Positions 50,404-58,943 are shown, counted from the stretch's first letter. The stretch is 64,000 nucleotides of DNA from an uncultured Coriobacteriaceae bacterium (GCA_948439405.1 CAOJNB010000002.1:62001-126000), one strand, 5' to 3'. Translations and numbers: made by a program. The notes: generated by a model from the letters alone, not told the origin.

Positions 50404-51290
50404 GCGGTCCCTCCCGAGCTCGCGACGGAGCCCGAGCCCGTCCCGATGGCCGTGGGCGGCAGGGTGAAGTCGACGAGCCCGTCGCCGCCCGCACGGATGT
50501 CGTCGATGATGCGGCGCATGTCGCGCTGGACGCCGTGCTCGAGGTTCGTCTCGATCACGCGCTCGGCGATCTGGTAGGCGCCGTAGAGCGCGTTTCCCAC
50601 CACGACGGGATGGCCCACGTAGCGCAGCATGTCGTAGTCGTTCATCGCGTCGCCGTAGGCGACGGCCTCGTCGCGGCGGATCCCGTGGTGGCGCAGGACC
50701 TTGCGCAGGCCCGTCGCCTTGTTCACCGTCTTCGGGGTGAAGTCGATCGCCACCATGCCGGTGCGCTGGAACACGAAGCGGTCGCCCATCTCCATGTTGA
50801 GCACGTAGGCGAGGTCCACGATCTGCTCGGGGTCGCTGCACACGCATACGCCGAGGATGAGCTCGGAGCCAGGCGGCGGGGTCCCCGGGGTGTAGGTGGT
50901 CCAGCCGCCGTGCACCTCGAGGAAGCGGGCGTACTTGTCCGGGTCGTCGTCCAGGCAGTACGACGTCTCCTCGGTCGCGCAGGTGAGGTGCAGGCAGTCG
51001 AACTGGTTCACCACGTCGGCGAGCTGCATGAGGTCGTCGCGGGAGAAGAACTCCTTGTCGACGAGCTCGTCGCCCACGTAGATGGAGGTGCCGTTGGAGG
51101 CGACGTAGTCGATCTTGTCGGCGACGGGGGCGAACAGCTCCTGGAGCGTGCCGACGCGCCTGCCCGAGCTCACGCAGAAGCGGACCCCCAGGTCGTACAG
51201 CTCCTCGATGAGCCCGATCGTCTCCTCGGGCAGCCGCGAGCTGGACTCGAGCAGCGTCCCGTCCATGTCACAGGCGATGAACCTGATCAC
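50400..51290 (-). CDS. Cof-type HAD-IIB phosphatase, fifth of the array
   Basis: The longest member at 296 residues, starting with GTG. Motifs are IACDMDGTLLE, CVSSGRRVG, TVNKATGLRKV and AYGDAMNDYDML (Ser of GDSMND replaced by Ala, as in paralogue three of this array). The cap has HLTCATEETSYCLDDDPDKYARFLEV. A tail rich in Gly and Ser (TAIGTGSGSVASSGGTA) follows the common RAGGDGL helix. GTGA and ATGA overlaps link it to its neighbours. Confidence 0.9.
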   Translation of the reverse strand: MIRFIACDMDGTLLESSSRLPEETIGLIEELYDLGVRFCVSSGRRVGTLQELFAPVADKIDYVASNGTSIYVGDELVDKEFFSRDDLMQLADVVNQFDCLHLTCATEETSYCLDDDPDKYARFLEVHGGWTTYTPGTPPPGSELILGVCVCSDPEQIVDLAYVLNMEMGDRFVFQRTGMVAIDFTPKTVNKATGLRKVLRHHGIRRDEAVAYGDAMNDYDMLRYVGHPVVVGNALYGAYQIAERVIETNLEHGVQRDMRRIIDDIRAGGDGLVDFTLPPTAIGTGSGSVASSGGTA

Positions 51291-52129
51291 GCGAGGCCTC
51301 CCGTCCCCCCGAGCCCGTCGCCGCCGGCGCGGATGTCGTCGAGCATCCGCCGCATGTCGCGCTGCACGCCGTGGTCGACGTTCGAGGCGATGACGCGCTC
51401 GGCGAGCTCCTTGATCTGGTCGTACGCGTTCTCGACCGCCGTGGGGTGCCCCGCGTGGTCGAAGAGGAACTGGTCGTTCATCGAGTCGCCGTAGGCGACG
51501 ACCTCGTCGGCGGCCACGCCCCTGGCCTCCATCACGAGCTGGAGCCCCGTGGCCTTCGAGACGCCGCGCGGCACGACGTCCAGCACGGGCTTCTCGAGCG
51601 CCAGGAAGTGGAAGACGTCGCCCATCTCGGCCTCGAGCTCGTCGGCCGCGGCGAGGACGTCGGTGTCCGCGGGGCAGAACAGCGCGCAGGCGACCATGTC
51701 GACCCCCTCGGGGGGCGGGCCCTCGAGCACGCGGCGGGCCGACCAGCCCCACTCCGCGCGCTCGGACTCGGTGACGGCGCCGTCCACGACGTACTCGCGC
51801 CCGTCGCTGCCCACCGCGTTCAGGTGGAAGCCGGGGTGGCGGGCGGCCGCGAGCGCGGCGAGGCGCCCCACCTCCCCCGCGTCGTAGGGATGGCGGGCGA
51901 GGACCTCGCCGCCCGCGGAGACGAAGGTCCCGTTGGCGCACACGAGGTCGACGCAGTCCGCGATCGGCTCCACGAGCCTGCGCACGAACGAGGCGGCGCG
52001 CCCCGAGCACACGCAGAAGCCCACGCCCACCTCGGCGAGCTCGCGGACGAGCCCGTACGTCTCGGGCGGGACCTGGCTGCGCTCGTCGAGCAGCGTGCCG
52101 TCCATGTCGGTCGCGACGAGCCTGATCAC
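51287..52129 (-). CDS. Cof-type HAD-IIB phosphatase, fourth of the array
   Basis: A 280-residue paralogue with GTG start. Motifs are VATDMDGTLLD, CVCSGRAAS (Cys before Ser), GVSKATGLQLV and AYGDSMNDQFLF. The cap is more diverged (AAARHPGFHLNAVGSDGREYVVDG, then CALFCPADTDVLAAADELEAEMGDVFHF) than in the fifth to seventh copies. The C-terminal helix HGVQRDMRRMLDDIRAGGDG matches the others. Coupled to both neighbours by 4-nt GTGA overlaps. Confidence 0.9.
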   Translation of the reverse strand: MIRLVATDMDGTLLDERSQVPPETYGLVRELAEVGVGFCVCSGRAASFVRRLVEPIADCVDLVCANGTFVSAGGEVLARHPYDAGEVGRLAALAAARHPGFHLNAVGSDGREYVVDGAVTESERAEWGWSARRVLEGPPPEGVDMVACALFCPADTDVLAAADELEAEMGDVFHFLALEKPVLDVVPRGVSKATGLQLVMEARGVAADEVVAYGDSMNDQFLFDHAGHPTAVENAYDQIKELAERVIASNVDHGVQRDMRRMLDDIRAGGDGLGGTGGLA

Positions 52130-52968
52130 GCCGGGGCCTCCCCCGTGCCGAGCCCGTCGCCGCCGGCGCGGAGGTCGGCGAGGATGCGGGCCATGTCGCG
52201 CTGGACGCCGTGCTCGGCGTTGGTCTCCACGACCCGCTCCGCGAGGGCCTTGAGCTCGTCGAGCGCGTTGCCGACGGCGCGCGGGTGGCCGGCGCAGGCG
52301 AACAGGTCACAGTCGTTCATCGCGTCGCCGTAGGCCACGACCTCGTCGCGGGAGAGCCCGTGCGCCTCGAGCACGCGGGAGAGCCCGGTGCGCTTGGAGA
52401 CGCCCTTCGGCGTCGCGTCCACGATGGGGACGCCCAGACGGTGGAAGTCGAACACGTCGCCCATCGCGTCGTTGAGGAAGGCCTCCGCCTCGGAGAGGTC
52501 CGCCTGCACGGAGGAGAACATCTCGCAGGACAGCACCCCCACGTCCGCCGGCGGCGGGCCGATCAGGGTGGTGTGCTCGGGCCAGGCCCGGAAGAAGGCG
52601 TCGACGTCGTCGTCCGTGCGCGTCACGAGGTGGTAGTTGCCGTCCGTCCCGCCGAGGCAGGGGTGCAGCATCGGGTAGCGCTCGAACACGATGCCGAAGA
52701 GCTCGTCGAGCGCCGCGCGGTCGAAGGTGTCGCGCACGAGCGGCTCGCCGGCCACGGTCACGTGGGTGCCGTTGGCGCACACCATGTCGATCTCGTCGAG
52801 CACGGACTCCACGAGCGGCAGAGCGGAGTGGGGCGGACGCCCCGAGCACACGCAGAAGCGCACGCCGACCTCCGCCAGCTCGCGGATGAGGTCGAAGGTC
52901 TCCGGCGGGACGCGGCTCTCCTCGTCGAGCAGCGTGCCGTCCAGGTCCGTCGCGACGAGCCGGATCAC
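52126..52968 (-). CDS. Cof-type HAD-IIB phosphatase, third of the array
   Basis: A 280-residue paralogue with a GTG start. Motif I is VATDLDGTLLD (Leu instead of Met between the two aspartates); motif II CVCSGRPPH, motif III GVSKRTGLSRV, motif IV AYGDAMNDCDLF. Like the fourth copy it has the VCSGR and MVCANGTHV pattern, so the two probably arose from a recent duplication. The cap (FERYPMLHPCLGGTDGNYHLV) differs. 4-nt overlaps on both sides. Confidence 0.9.
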   Translation of the reverse strand: MIRLVATDLDGTLLDEESRVPPETFDLIRELAEVGVRFCVCSGRPPHSALPLVESVLDEIDMVCANGTHVTVAGEPLVRDTFDRAALDELFGIVFERYPMLHPCLGGTDGNYHLVTRTDDDVDAFFRAWPEHTTLIGPPPADVGVLSCEMFSSVQADLSEAEAFLNDAMGDVFDFHRLGVPIVDATPKGVSKRTGLSRVLEAHGLSRDEVVAYGDAMNDCDLFACAGHPRAVGNALDELKALAERVVETNAEHGVQRDMARILADLRAGGDGLGTGEAPA

Positions 52969-53816
52969 GACTTGGCCCCGAAGCGCAGCGTCTTGCTCCC
53001 GTCGCCGCCGGCGCGCATCTCCTCGAGCAGGCGCTTCATGTCGCGCTGGACGCCGCGCTCGAGGTTCGACTCGATGATGCGGGTCGCGACCTGCTTGGGC
53101 GCGTACAGCGCGTTCGCCATGGCCGTGGGGTGGCCGACGATGCGGAAGATGTCGTAGTCGTTCATCGAGTCGCCGTAGGCGATGGCCTCCTCGGGATACA
53201 CGTCGTAGTGCTCGAGCACCTGCTGGATGCCCGTGGCCTTGTTCACGTGCGCCGGCATGAAGTCGATGGACTGCCCGTCGGTGGGCGCGAAGGTGAAGTC
53301 GCGGCCCATCTCGAGGTTGAGCAGGTAGGCGATGTCCATGATCGACTCGTCGGAGTCGCAGGCCACGCTCGCGGTGAGGATGTTGGTGGTGGGGGGCGGC
53401 ACGGCGGGGGTCGGGTAGAAGTTCCACTGCCGCCCGACGGTGCGCCGGAAGCGCAGCGCCTTGGCCGGGCTGTCCAGCAGGAAGGGCTGGTCGTGCTCGT
53501 CGTGCACCGTCACGTGCAGGGAGTCGAAGCCCTCGCACAGGTCGCGCAGGCGCATGAGCGCCTCGTAGCTGAACAGCTCGCGGTCGGTCGTGACGCCCTC
53601 GATGACGACGTGGCAGCCGTTGGAGCAGACGAAGTCCATCTCGTGGGCGACGGGGCGGAACAGCTCGTAGAGGAACAGGTAGGGACGGCCGGAGCTCACG
53701 ACGAAGCGCACGCCCTCGGTCCACAGGTCGTGGATGAGCTCGAAGGTGCCCTCGGGCACCTGGCTGTTCTCGTCGAGCAGGGTGCCGTCCATGTCGGAGG
53801 CGATCAGTCGGATCAT
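52965..53816 (-). CDS. Cof-type HAD-IIB phosphatase, second of the array
   Basis: A 283-residue paralogue with an ATG start directly adjacent to the stop of the first copy. Motifs are IASDMDGTLLD, VVSSGRPYL, HVNKATGIQQV and AYGDSMNDYDIF. The cap has DSLHVTVHDEHDQPFLLDSPAKALRFRRTV. The extra tail SKTLRFGAKS follows the common RAGGDG end. It overlaps the third copy by 4 nt. Confidence 0.9.
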   Translation of the reverse strand: MIRLIASDMDGTLLDENSQVPEGTFELIHDLWTEGVRFVVSSGRPYLFLYELFRPVAHEMDFVCSNGCHVVIEGVTTDRELFSYEALMRLRDLCEGFDSLHVTVHDEHDQPFLLDSPAKALRFRRTVGRQWNFYPTPAVPPPTTNILTASVACDSDESIMDIAYLLNLEMGRDFTFAPTDGQSIDFMPAHVNKATGIQQVLEHYDVYPEEAIAYGDSMNDYDIFRIVGHPTAMANALYAPKQVATRIIESNLERGVQRDMKRLLEEMRAGGDGSKTLRFGAKS

Positions 53817-54617
53817 CTAGCCCTCCAGACCCTCGAGGACGCGCCGCATCTCCTGCTGGACGCTGTGGTCCTTGTTCGACCCGATGATGCGCTCCGAGAT
53901 CTGCTTGACGGCGTAGCGCGCGTTCTCCATCGCGACCGGGTGCCCCACCAGGCGCAGGATCTCGTAGTCGTTCATCGAGTCGCCGAAGGCCATGACCTCG
54001 TCGGGGACGATGCCGTAGTGGTCCATGACCTGCTGGATGCCGGTGGCCTTGGAGACGTAGCGCGGCATGACGTCGATCCAGCGGACGTCGGAGGGGGCGA
54101 AGCGGAACGAGTCGCCCAGCTCGCGGTCGAGCGCGTAGGCCATGTCCATGAGGTAGTCGGCGTCGTCGCAGTAGATCGAGCCCTTGAGGATGTTGACCTC
54201 GGGACCGGGCACCACGTTCACGCGGACCTCGTTGCGCAGGTCCTTGTCGAGCGCGCGCTCGAACTTGTCGAGGTCGTCGAGCAGGTAGGAGCGCGTGCGG
54301 TCGTTGACCATGAGGTGCAGGCAGTCGAACATCTGCACGACGCGCTCGAGCTTCATGACCGCCTTGTGGGAGTAGATCTCGCGGTCGATCATCTGGCCCT
54401 GGACGTAGACCTGGCAGCCGTTGGAGGCGACGAAGTCCATGTCCTCGATGACCGGCTCGAAGAACTCGCACAGCGTGTCGTAGCGCCGCCCCGAGGTGAC
54501 GACGAAGTTGACGCCCCTCTCCTTGAGGGCGCGGATGAGGTCGAACGTCTCGGGCGGCACCTTGCTGTCCTCGTCGAGCAGGGTTCCGTCCATGTCGGAG
54601 CAGATCAGCTTAATCAT
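53817..54617 (-). CDS. Cof-type HAD-IIB phosphatase, first of the array
   Basis: The promoter-proximal paralogue, 266 residues and the shortest. Motifs are ICSDMDGTLLD, VVTSGRRYD, YVSKATGIQQV and AFGDSMNDYEIL (Phe for Tyr). The cap has MVNDRTRSYLLDDLDKFERALDKDL. It lacks the glycine-rich tail of the others and ends RRVLEGLEG. Its ATG has GGGAGGG 12 bases upstream, and the region before it holds a 16-bp palindrome shared with the divergent EIIA gene. It stops one base before the second copy begins. Confidence 0.9.
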   Translation of the reverse strand: MIKLICSDMDGTLLDEDSKVPPETFDLIRALKERGVNFVVTSGRRYDTLCEFFEPVIEDMDFVASNGCQVYVQGQMIDREIYSHKAVMKLERVVQMFDCLHLMVNDRTRSYLLDDLDKFERALDKDLRNEVRVNVVPGPEVNILKGSIYCDDADYLMDMAYALDRELGDSFRFAPSDVRWIDVMPRYVSKATGIQQVMDHYGIVPDEVMAFGDSMNDYEILRLVGHPVAMENARYAVKQISERIIGSNKDHSVQQEMRRVLEGLEG

Positions 54618-54657
54618 GATGCGTCGCGTCCCTCCCGCTGGTCCCTATGACAATGCA

Positions 54658-54673
54658 ATACCAGTACTAGTAT
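54658..54673. promoter_or_regulatory. GntR-type palindromic operator between HAD operon and EIIA gene
   Basis: ATACCAGTACTAGTAT is a near-perfect 16-bp palindrome (15 of 16 positions when arms are compared, one mismatch pair). The ATAC-xx-GT/AC-xx-GTAT form resembles operators of GntR/HutC-type sugar regulators. It lies midway in the 100-bp divergent region, in the AT-rich part likely to hold both promoters. No regulator gene is adjacent. Confidence 0.5.
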
Positions 54674-54717
54674 CCCACTGAAATACCCCACGCCGACCAC
54701 CCACATCGAGGAGCGAG

Positions 54718-55215
54718 ATGCGCACGAGCCGCCACGTGATCGCGAGCCCCGTCTCGGGCACGGGCGTCCCCCTCGAGGAGGTTGACGACGCGGTCCTCTC
54801 CTCCGGCGTGCTCGGCGAGGGATGGGCCGTCGAGCCGCGCGACGGGACGGTGCTCGCCCCGATTGACGGCGTGGTCACCCGGATGGCCCGCACCAAGCAC
54901 GCCTTCTGCATGCGCGGCGACGACGGGACCGAGGTCCTCGTCCACATCGGCATCGACACCGTCCGGCTCGGGGGCGCCCCCTTCGAGGCCCTCGCGCACG
55001 AGGGCGACCGGCTGCCGACGGGAGGGCCGGTCCTCTCCGCCGACCTCGACGAGATTCGCGGGGCGGGGCTCTCCGCCCTCACCGCCGTGATCGTGTGCGG
55101 CGACGAGGACGAGCGCGTCGACGTGGTCGCAGCCCCCGGCGGCGACGTGCGCGCCGGCCGGCCGCTGATCGAGGTGCGCCGCGCCGCCGAGGGCGGCCGG
55201 GGGCGGGGCCACTAG
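54718..55215 (+). CDS. PTS glucose-type EIIA component, stand-alone
   Basis: A 165-residue EIIA of the glucose superfamily, a phosphocarrier between HPr and a sugar permease. The domain hallmarks are SPVSGTGVPLEEVDD and, at the active site, VLVHIGIDTVRLGG with the phosphorylated histidine. It is a free-standing component like Crr and has no permease gene beside it, so it must serve a permease elsewhere or act as a regulator. It follows GAGGAGCGAG and diverges from the HAD array. Its stop overlaps that of pepT by 4 nt, tail to tail. Confidence 0.88.
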   Translation: MRTSRHVIASPVSGTGVPLEEVDDAVLSSGVLGEGWAVEPRDGTVLAPIDGVVTRMARTKHAFCMRGDDGTEVLVHIGIDTVRLGGAPFEALAHEGDRLPTGGPVLSADLDEIRGAGLSALTAVIVCGDEDERVDVVAAPGGDVRAGRPLIEVRRAAEGGRGRGH

Positions 55216-56459
55216 GCCCCCTGCGGCACGGCGAAGCGCGCCACGAGGCGCTCCAGCATGTCCACCTGCAGCTCGAGCGCCCTCACCGGGACGAACTCGC
55301 GCACCGAGTGGAAGCACAGCCCGCCGGTCCCGAGGTTGGGGCAGGGCAGCCCGCGCTCGGAGAGCTGGGAGCCGTCCGTGCCGCCGCGCACCGGGCGCAC
55401 CACCGGCTCCACGCCGACGTCGTGGCAGGCCGCGAGCGCGTTGTCGACGAGGAACATGCGGCCGGAGAGCGCGGACGCCATGTTGCGGTACTGGTCGCGC
55501 ACCTCGACCTCGACGCGCGCCGTCGGGTGGGCCGCGCGCACGGCGTCCGCCGCGCGCCCGAGCGCCGCCTTGCGGCCCGCGAGCACCTCGTCGTCGAAGT
55601 CGCGCAGGATGTAGCGGGCGCGCACGCAGCCGTCGTCGCCCTGGACCGACAGGCAGTGGAAGAAGCCCTCGCGGCCCTCGGCCAGCTCGGGGCGCTCGCC
55701 GGCGGGCAGCGCGGCGTCGAACTCGCGGAACAACGAGGTCGCGTTCACCATGACGCCCTTCGCCGCGCCTGGGTGCGTCTGCACGCCGCGCAGCGTGACC
55801 GTGGCCTCCGCGGCGCTGAAGGTCTCCCAGGAGACCTCCCCGACCTCGTTGCCGTCGACGGTGTAGGCCCACGCGGCGCCGAAGGCGTCGAGGTCGAGCA
55901 GGGCGGCGCCGTGGCCGATCTCCTCGTCCGGGACGAAGGCCACCCTGAGCGCGGGGTGCGGGAGCGAGGGGTCGGCGACGAGGCGGGCGAGCAGCGCGCA
56001 GATCCCCGCGACGCCGGCCTTGTCGTCGGCGCCGAGCAGGGTGGTGCCGTCGCTGCAGATCAGGTCCTCGCCGACCAGGTCGTCGAGCTGCGGGCACTCG
56101 GCGGGCGAGACGGAGACGGGCCGGCCCCCGGGCGCGCCCACGACGAGGTCGCCTCCCTCGTAGCGCACCACGTGCGGCCGGACGGGGCCTCCCGGCACGC
56201 CGGGGACGGTGTCGACGTGGGCGATGAGCCCGAGCGCGGGCAGGTCGCACGCCTGCGGCGAGGCGGGAAGCGACGCCGTCACGTAGGCGTGCCCGTCGCG
56301 CCGGACGTCCTCGAGGCCCAGCTCCAGGAGCTCGCGCTCGAGCAGGCGCGCCATGTCGTGCTGCTCGGGGGTGGACGGGGTCCCTCCCTCCCCCGCCTCC
56401 GAGTCCGAGCTCGACGGGACCTGCACGTACCTCAGGAATCGCTCGACGACGTCCGACAT
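55212..56459 (-). CDS. pepT: Peptidase T (tripeptide aminopeptidase)
   Basis: The 415-residue zinc peptidase of the M20 family removes N-terminal residues from tripeptides in the cytoplasm. Metal and catalytic residues are in IAHVDTVPG, LGADDKAGVAG (two-metal bridging Asp), PDEEIGHGA (catalytic Glu and metal Glu) and the VDGNEVG strand. The PepT signatures RPVRGGTDGSQLSERGLPCPNLGTGG and SVREFVPVRALE near the C terminus are clear. ATG with GGGAGCGGCC upstream. Length and motifs are complete. Confidence 0.93.
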   Translation of the reverse strand: MSDVVERFLRYVQVPSSSDSEAGEGGTPSTPEQHDMARLLERELLELGLEDVRRDGHAYVTASLPASPQACDLPALGLIAHVDTVPGVPGGPVRPHVVRYEGGDLVVGAPGGRPVSVSPAECPQLDDLVGEDLICSDGTTLLGADDKAGVAGICALLARLVADPSLPHPALRVAFVPDEEIGHGAALLDLDAFGAAWAYTVDGNEVGEVSWETFSAAEATVTLRGVQTHPGAAKGVMVNATSLFREFDAALPAGERPELAEGREGFFHCLSVQGDDGCVRARYILRDFDDEVLAGRKAALGRAADAVRAAHPTARVEVEVRDQYRNMASALSGRMFLVDNALAACHDVGVEPVVRPVRGGTDGSQLSERGLPCPNLGTGGLCFHSVREFVPVRALELQVDMLERLVARFAVPQGA

Positions 56460-56624
56460 GGCCGCTCCCTTCGCGGGCGGACCTGTCCGCCCGCCCTCCG
56501 CGCGTTCTCTCCGCCCAGATGATAGGCGTCCCGGAGCAGCGAGGGCCCCGCCCGCCGGGTCCCCGCCAGCCGGATCCCCGACCGCCGTGTCCTATTCGTT
56601 GGGTCTTATCCGCCTGGCCTAGGT

Positions 56625-56800
56625 CTTCCTCTCGATCCCTTGCATGCGACCTGCGGTTTTGGAGGGCGAATCCGTGCGTGCGCACAAGTCCTGCCGCTCG
56701 CCGTCTGCCCGCATCCGCCCGCGAAACTCCCGCCAACTTGTGCGAGCGCACGGATTCGACCCGCAAACGCCCAGTTGGCGCGTACACGACCGAAAGGAAG
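56625..56800. repeat. Large imperfect palindrome, family D
   Basis: A palindrome of about 176 bp with best-matching arms GAATCCGTGCG...GCGCACAAGT (56668-56689) and the complement at 56737-56758. Outer parts (CTTCCT...CGATC and CGAAAGGAAG ends) match more loosely. It occupies the divergent region between pepT and the ATP-grasp gene. The rest of the 507-bp gap holds a short tandem repeat and the presumed promoters; no coding sequence is apparent. Confidence 0.7.
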
Positions 56801-56807
56801 ACACAAC

Positions 56808-56840
56808 CCCCCTGCCCCCTGCCCCCTGCCCCTGCCCCCT
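56808..56840. repeat. Heptamer tandem repeat CCCCCTG
   Basis: Four complete or nearly complete copies of CCCCCTG and a partial fifth (one unit is 6 nt). It lies 126 nt upstream of the ATP-grasp start, just beyond the family D palindrome. Its copy number may vary by slippage. Confidence 0.7.
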
Positions 56841-56966
56841 CGGGCACCCCTTCGCCATCCGACGCGCCGCCTGGTGACGCCTGCGGCCGCGACGTGCCTG
56901 ACGGCTAGAATCGGTGGTGCGGGGGTCGGCGCCGCGCCCCGCACCGACCACAGAGGAGGCACCAGC

Positions 56967-58181
56967 GTGAACGTCGTCTTCGTCTCGCCCCAGTTCCCCG
57001 TCGAGTACTGGAACTTCTGCGACCGCCTCCGCGCCAACGGCTGCACCGTCCTCGGCGTCGGCGACGCCCCCTACGACTCGCTCCACCCGGGGCTGCGCGC
57101 CGCGCTCACCGAGTACTTCCGCGTGGACGACGCCGAGGACTACGACCAGATGCTGCGCGCGTGCGCCTACCTCACCTGGAAGCACGGGCGCATCGACTGG
57201 ATCGAGTCCAACAACGAGTATTGGCTGGAGACCGACGCCCGCCTGCGCTCCGACTTCAACGTCACCACCGGCGTCGGCCTCGCCGCGGCGGAGCCCTTCA
57301 AGCGCAAGAGCGCGCAGAAGCGCGTCTACGCCGAGGCCGGCGTCCCGTGCGCCCGCGGCGGGCTCGTGCGCGACGTGGGCGACGCCCGCGAGCTCGCCGC
57401 CGAGATCGGCTGGCCGCTCGTCGCCAAGCCCGACGTGGGCGTAGGCGCCCAGGGCACGCGCAAGCTCGAGGGCGAAGGCGACCTCGAGGCGTTCCTGGCC
57501 GCGTGGTCGGGCGAGCCCTACGTGCTCGAGGAGTTCATCGACGCCAAGGCCATCTGGTCCTACGACGCCATCCTCGACAGCCGCGGCGAGCCCCTGCTCG
57601 AGAGCGCCTGCGTGTTCCCGCCCTCGATGATGGACGTGGCCGGCAAGGGGCTCGACCTCGCCTACCACGTCCGCGACGTGCCGCCCCGCCTCAGGCGCCG
57701 CGGCCGCGCCGTCGCGCGGGCGGCGGGCGGCAGCCGCCGCTTCGTCCACCTGGAGTTCTTCAAGATCGGCCGTGGCCGCAGGGGGCTCGGCAGCAACGGC
57801 GACTTCGTGGGCCTCGAGACCAACAGGCGCCCGGCCGGCGGGCGCACCCCGGACATGATCGACTGGGCGCACTCCGTCGACGTCTACCAGGCGTGGGCCG
57901 ACATGGTCGCCTTCGACGAGCGGCGCCACCCGGCCTGCGGCCCCGACCGCCTGTGCGCCTACGCGGGCCGTCGCGACGCGCACGCCTACGAGCACTCCGC
58001 CGAGGAGGTCCTCGAGGCCTACGGCGGCGTGCTCACCCTGCACGAGCGCGTGCCGCGGGCGCTCTCCGACGACCTGGGCGACGAGTGCTTCGTCGCGCTG
58101 TTCGACGACGAGCGCCAGGTGCGCGAGTTCACGAGGTTCGTCCAGGCCCCGCCGCGACGCGGCGGGCGCGCCCGGGCGTGA
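56967..58181 (+). CDS. ATP-grasp family ligase of unknown substrate
   Basis: A 404-residue cytoplasmic protein with an N-terminal pre-ATP-grasp domain (MNVVFVSPQFPVEYWNFCDRLRANGCTVLGVGD), then the ATP-grasp core. The Lys of WPLVAKPDVGVGAQGTRKL, YVLEEFIDAKAIWSYDAILD and the metal-binding FFKIGRG...GSNGDFVGLETNRRPAG region (Asn/Glu for ATP-Mg) are visible. Such enzymes join a carboxylate to an amine or thiol via an acylphosphate. It is probably part of a two-gene unit with the esterase that follows at 15 nt. GAGGAGGCACCAGC precedes the GTG. Confidence 0.85.
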   Translation: MNVVFVSPQFPVEYWNFCDRLRANGCTVLGVGDAPYDSLHPGLRAALTEYFRVDDAEDYDQMLRACAYLTWKHGRIDWIESNNEYWLETDARLRSDFNVTTGVGLAAAEPFKRKSAQKRVYAEAGVPCARGGLVRDVGDARELAAEIGWPLVAKPDVGVGAQGTRKLEGEGDLEAFLAAWSGEPYVLEEFIDAKAIWSYDAILDSRGEPLLESACVFPPSMMDVAGKGLDLAYHVRDVPPRLRRRGRAVARAAGGSRRFVHLEFFKIGRGRRGLGSNGDFVGLETNRRPAGGRTPDMIDWAHSVDVYQAWADMVAFDERRHPACGPDRLCAYAGRRDAHAYEHSAEEVLEAYGGVLTLHERVPRALSDDLGDECFVALFDDERQVREFTRFVQAPPRRGGRARA

Positions 58182-58196
58182 GGCGAGGAGGCTCGC

Positions 58197-58943
58197 ATGG
58201 AGGGTACCTACCGCAGGAGCCGCAGCGAGGTGCTGGGCCGCGACATGGAGTACAAGGTGTTCGGCCGCACCGGCCGCGTGTGCCTCGCCTTCCCGTCGCA
58301 GAGCGGACGCTTCTACGACTGGGAGGACTTCGGCATGGTCGAGTGCCTGGGGCCGTGGCTCGACACCGGCGCGCTGCGCCTCGTGCTCGTCGACTCCCTC
58401 GACGACGAGTCCTGGTGCGCGCCGGGTCCCTACCACGAGCGCATGGAGCGCCACGAGCTCTGGGTGCGCTACGTGTGCGACGAGCTGCTCCCCGAGGTCG
58501 AGGCCTCCGGCGAGGACGGACCGGCCCGCGGCCACGCGATGGTGACGGGCTGCTCGATGGGCGCCATGCACGCGGCGAACCTCTTCTTCCGCCGCCCCGA
58601 CCTCTTCGACGCGGTGGTCGCGCTGTCGGGCATCTACACCGCCGACTACTTCTTCCCCGGCTACGACGACCCGCTCATCTACGAGAACTCGCCGGAGGAC
58701 TACCTCGCCGGCATGCCGGCCGACCACCCCTACATGGAGCGCTACCGCGCCTCGCGGATCGTCCTGTGCTGCGGCCAGGGCGCCTGGGAGGGCGACCTGC
58801 TCGCCTCCACCCGCAGGCTCGAGGCGACCCTGGGCGCCAAGGGCGTCCCGGCGTGGGTGGACTACTGGGGTAATGACGTGAGCCACGACTGGCAGTGGTG
58901 GCAGCGCCAGCTCCCCTACTTCATGGGGTATCTGCTGGGCTAG
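58197..58943 (+). CDS. Alpha/beta-hydrolase-type esterase
   Basis: The 248-residue product belongs to the esterase-D/putative esterase family. The nucleophile elbow is VTGCSMGAMHAANLFF (GxSxG with Ser in GCSMG), an acid lies in the following strand region and the catalytic His is in DVSHDWQWWQ. It lacks a signal peptide. Its start, 15 nt after the ATP-grasp stop with GAGGAGG, shows a two-gene operon; the pair resembles other ATP-grasp/esterase pairs in Gram-positive anaerobes whose products are not known. Substrate not determined. Confidence 0.85.
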   Translation: MEGTYRRSRSEVLGRDMEYKVFGRTGRVCLAFPSQSGRFYDWEDFGMVECLGPWLDTGALRLVLVDSLDDESWCAPGPYHERMERHELWVRYVCDELLPEVEASGEDGPARGHAMVTGCSMGAMHAANLFFRRPDLFDAVVALSGIYTADYFFPGYDDPLIYENSPEDYLAGMPADHPYMERYRASRIVLCCGQGAWEGDLLASTRRLEATLGAKGVPAWVDYWGNDVSHDWQWWQRQLPYFMGYLLG

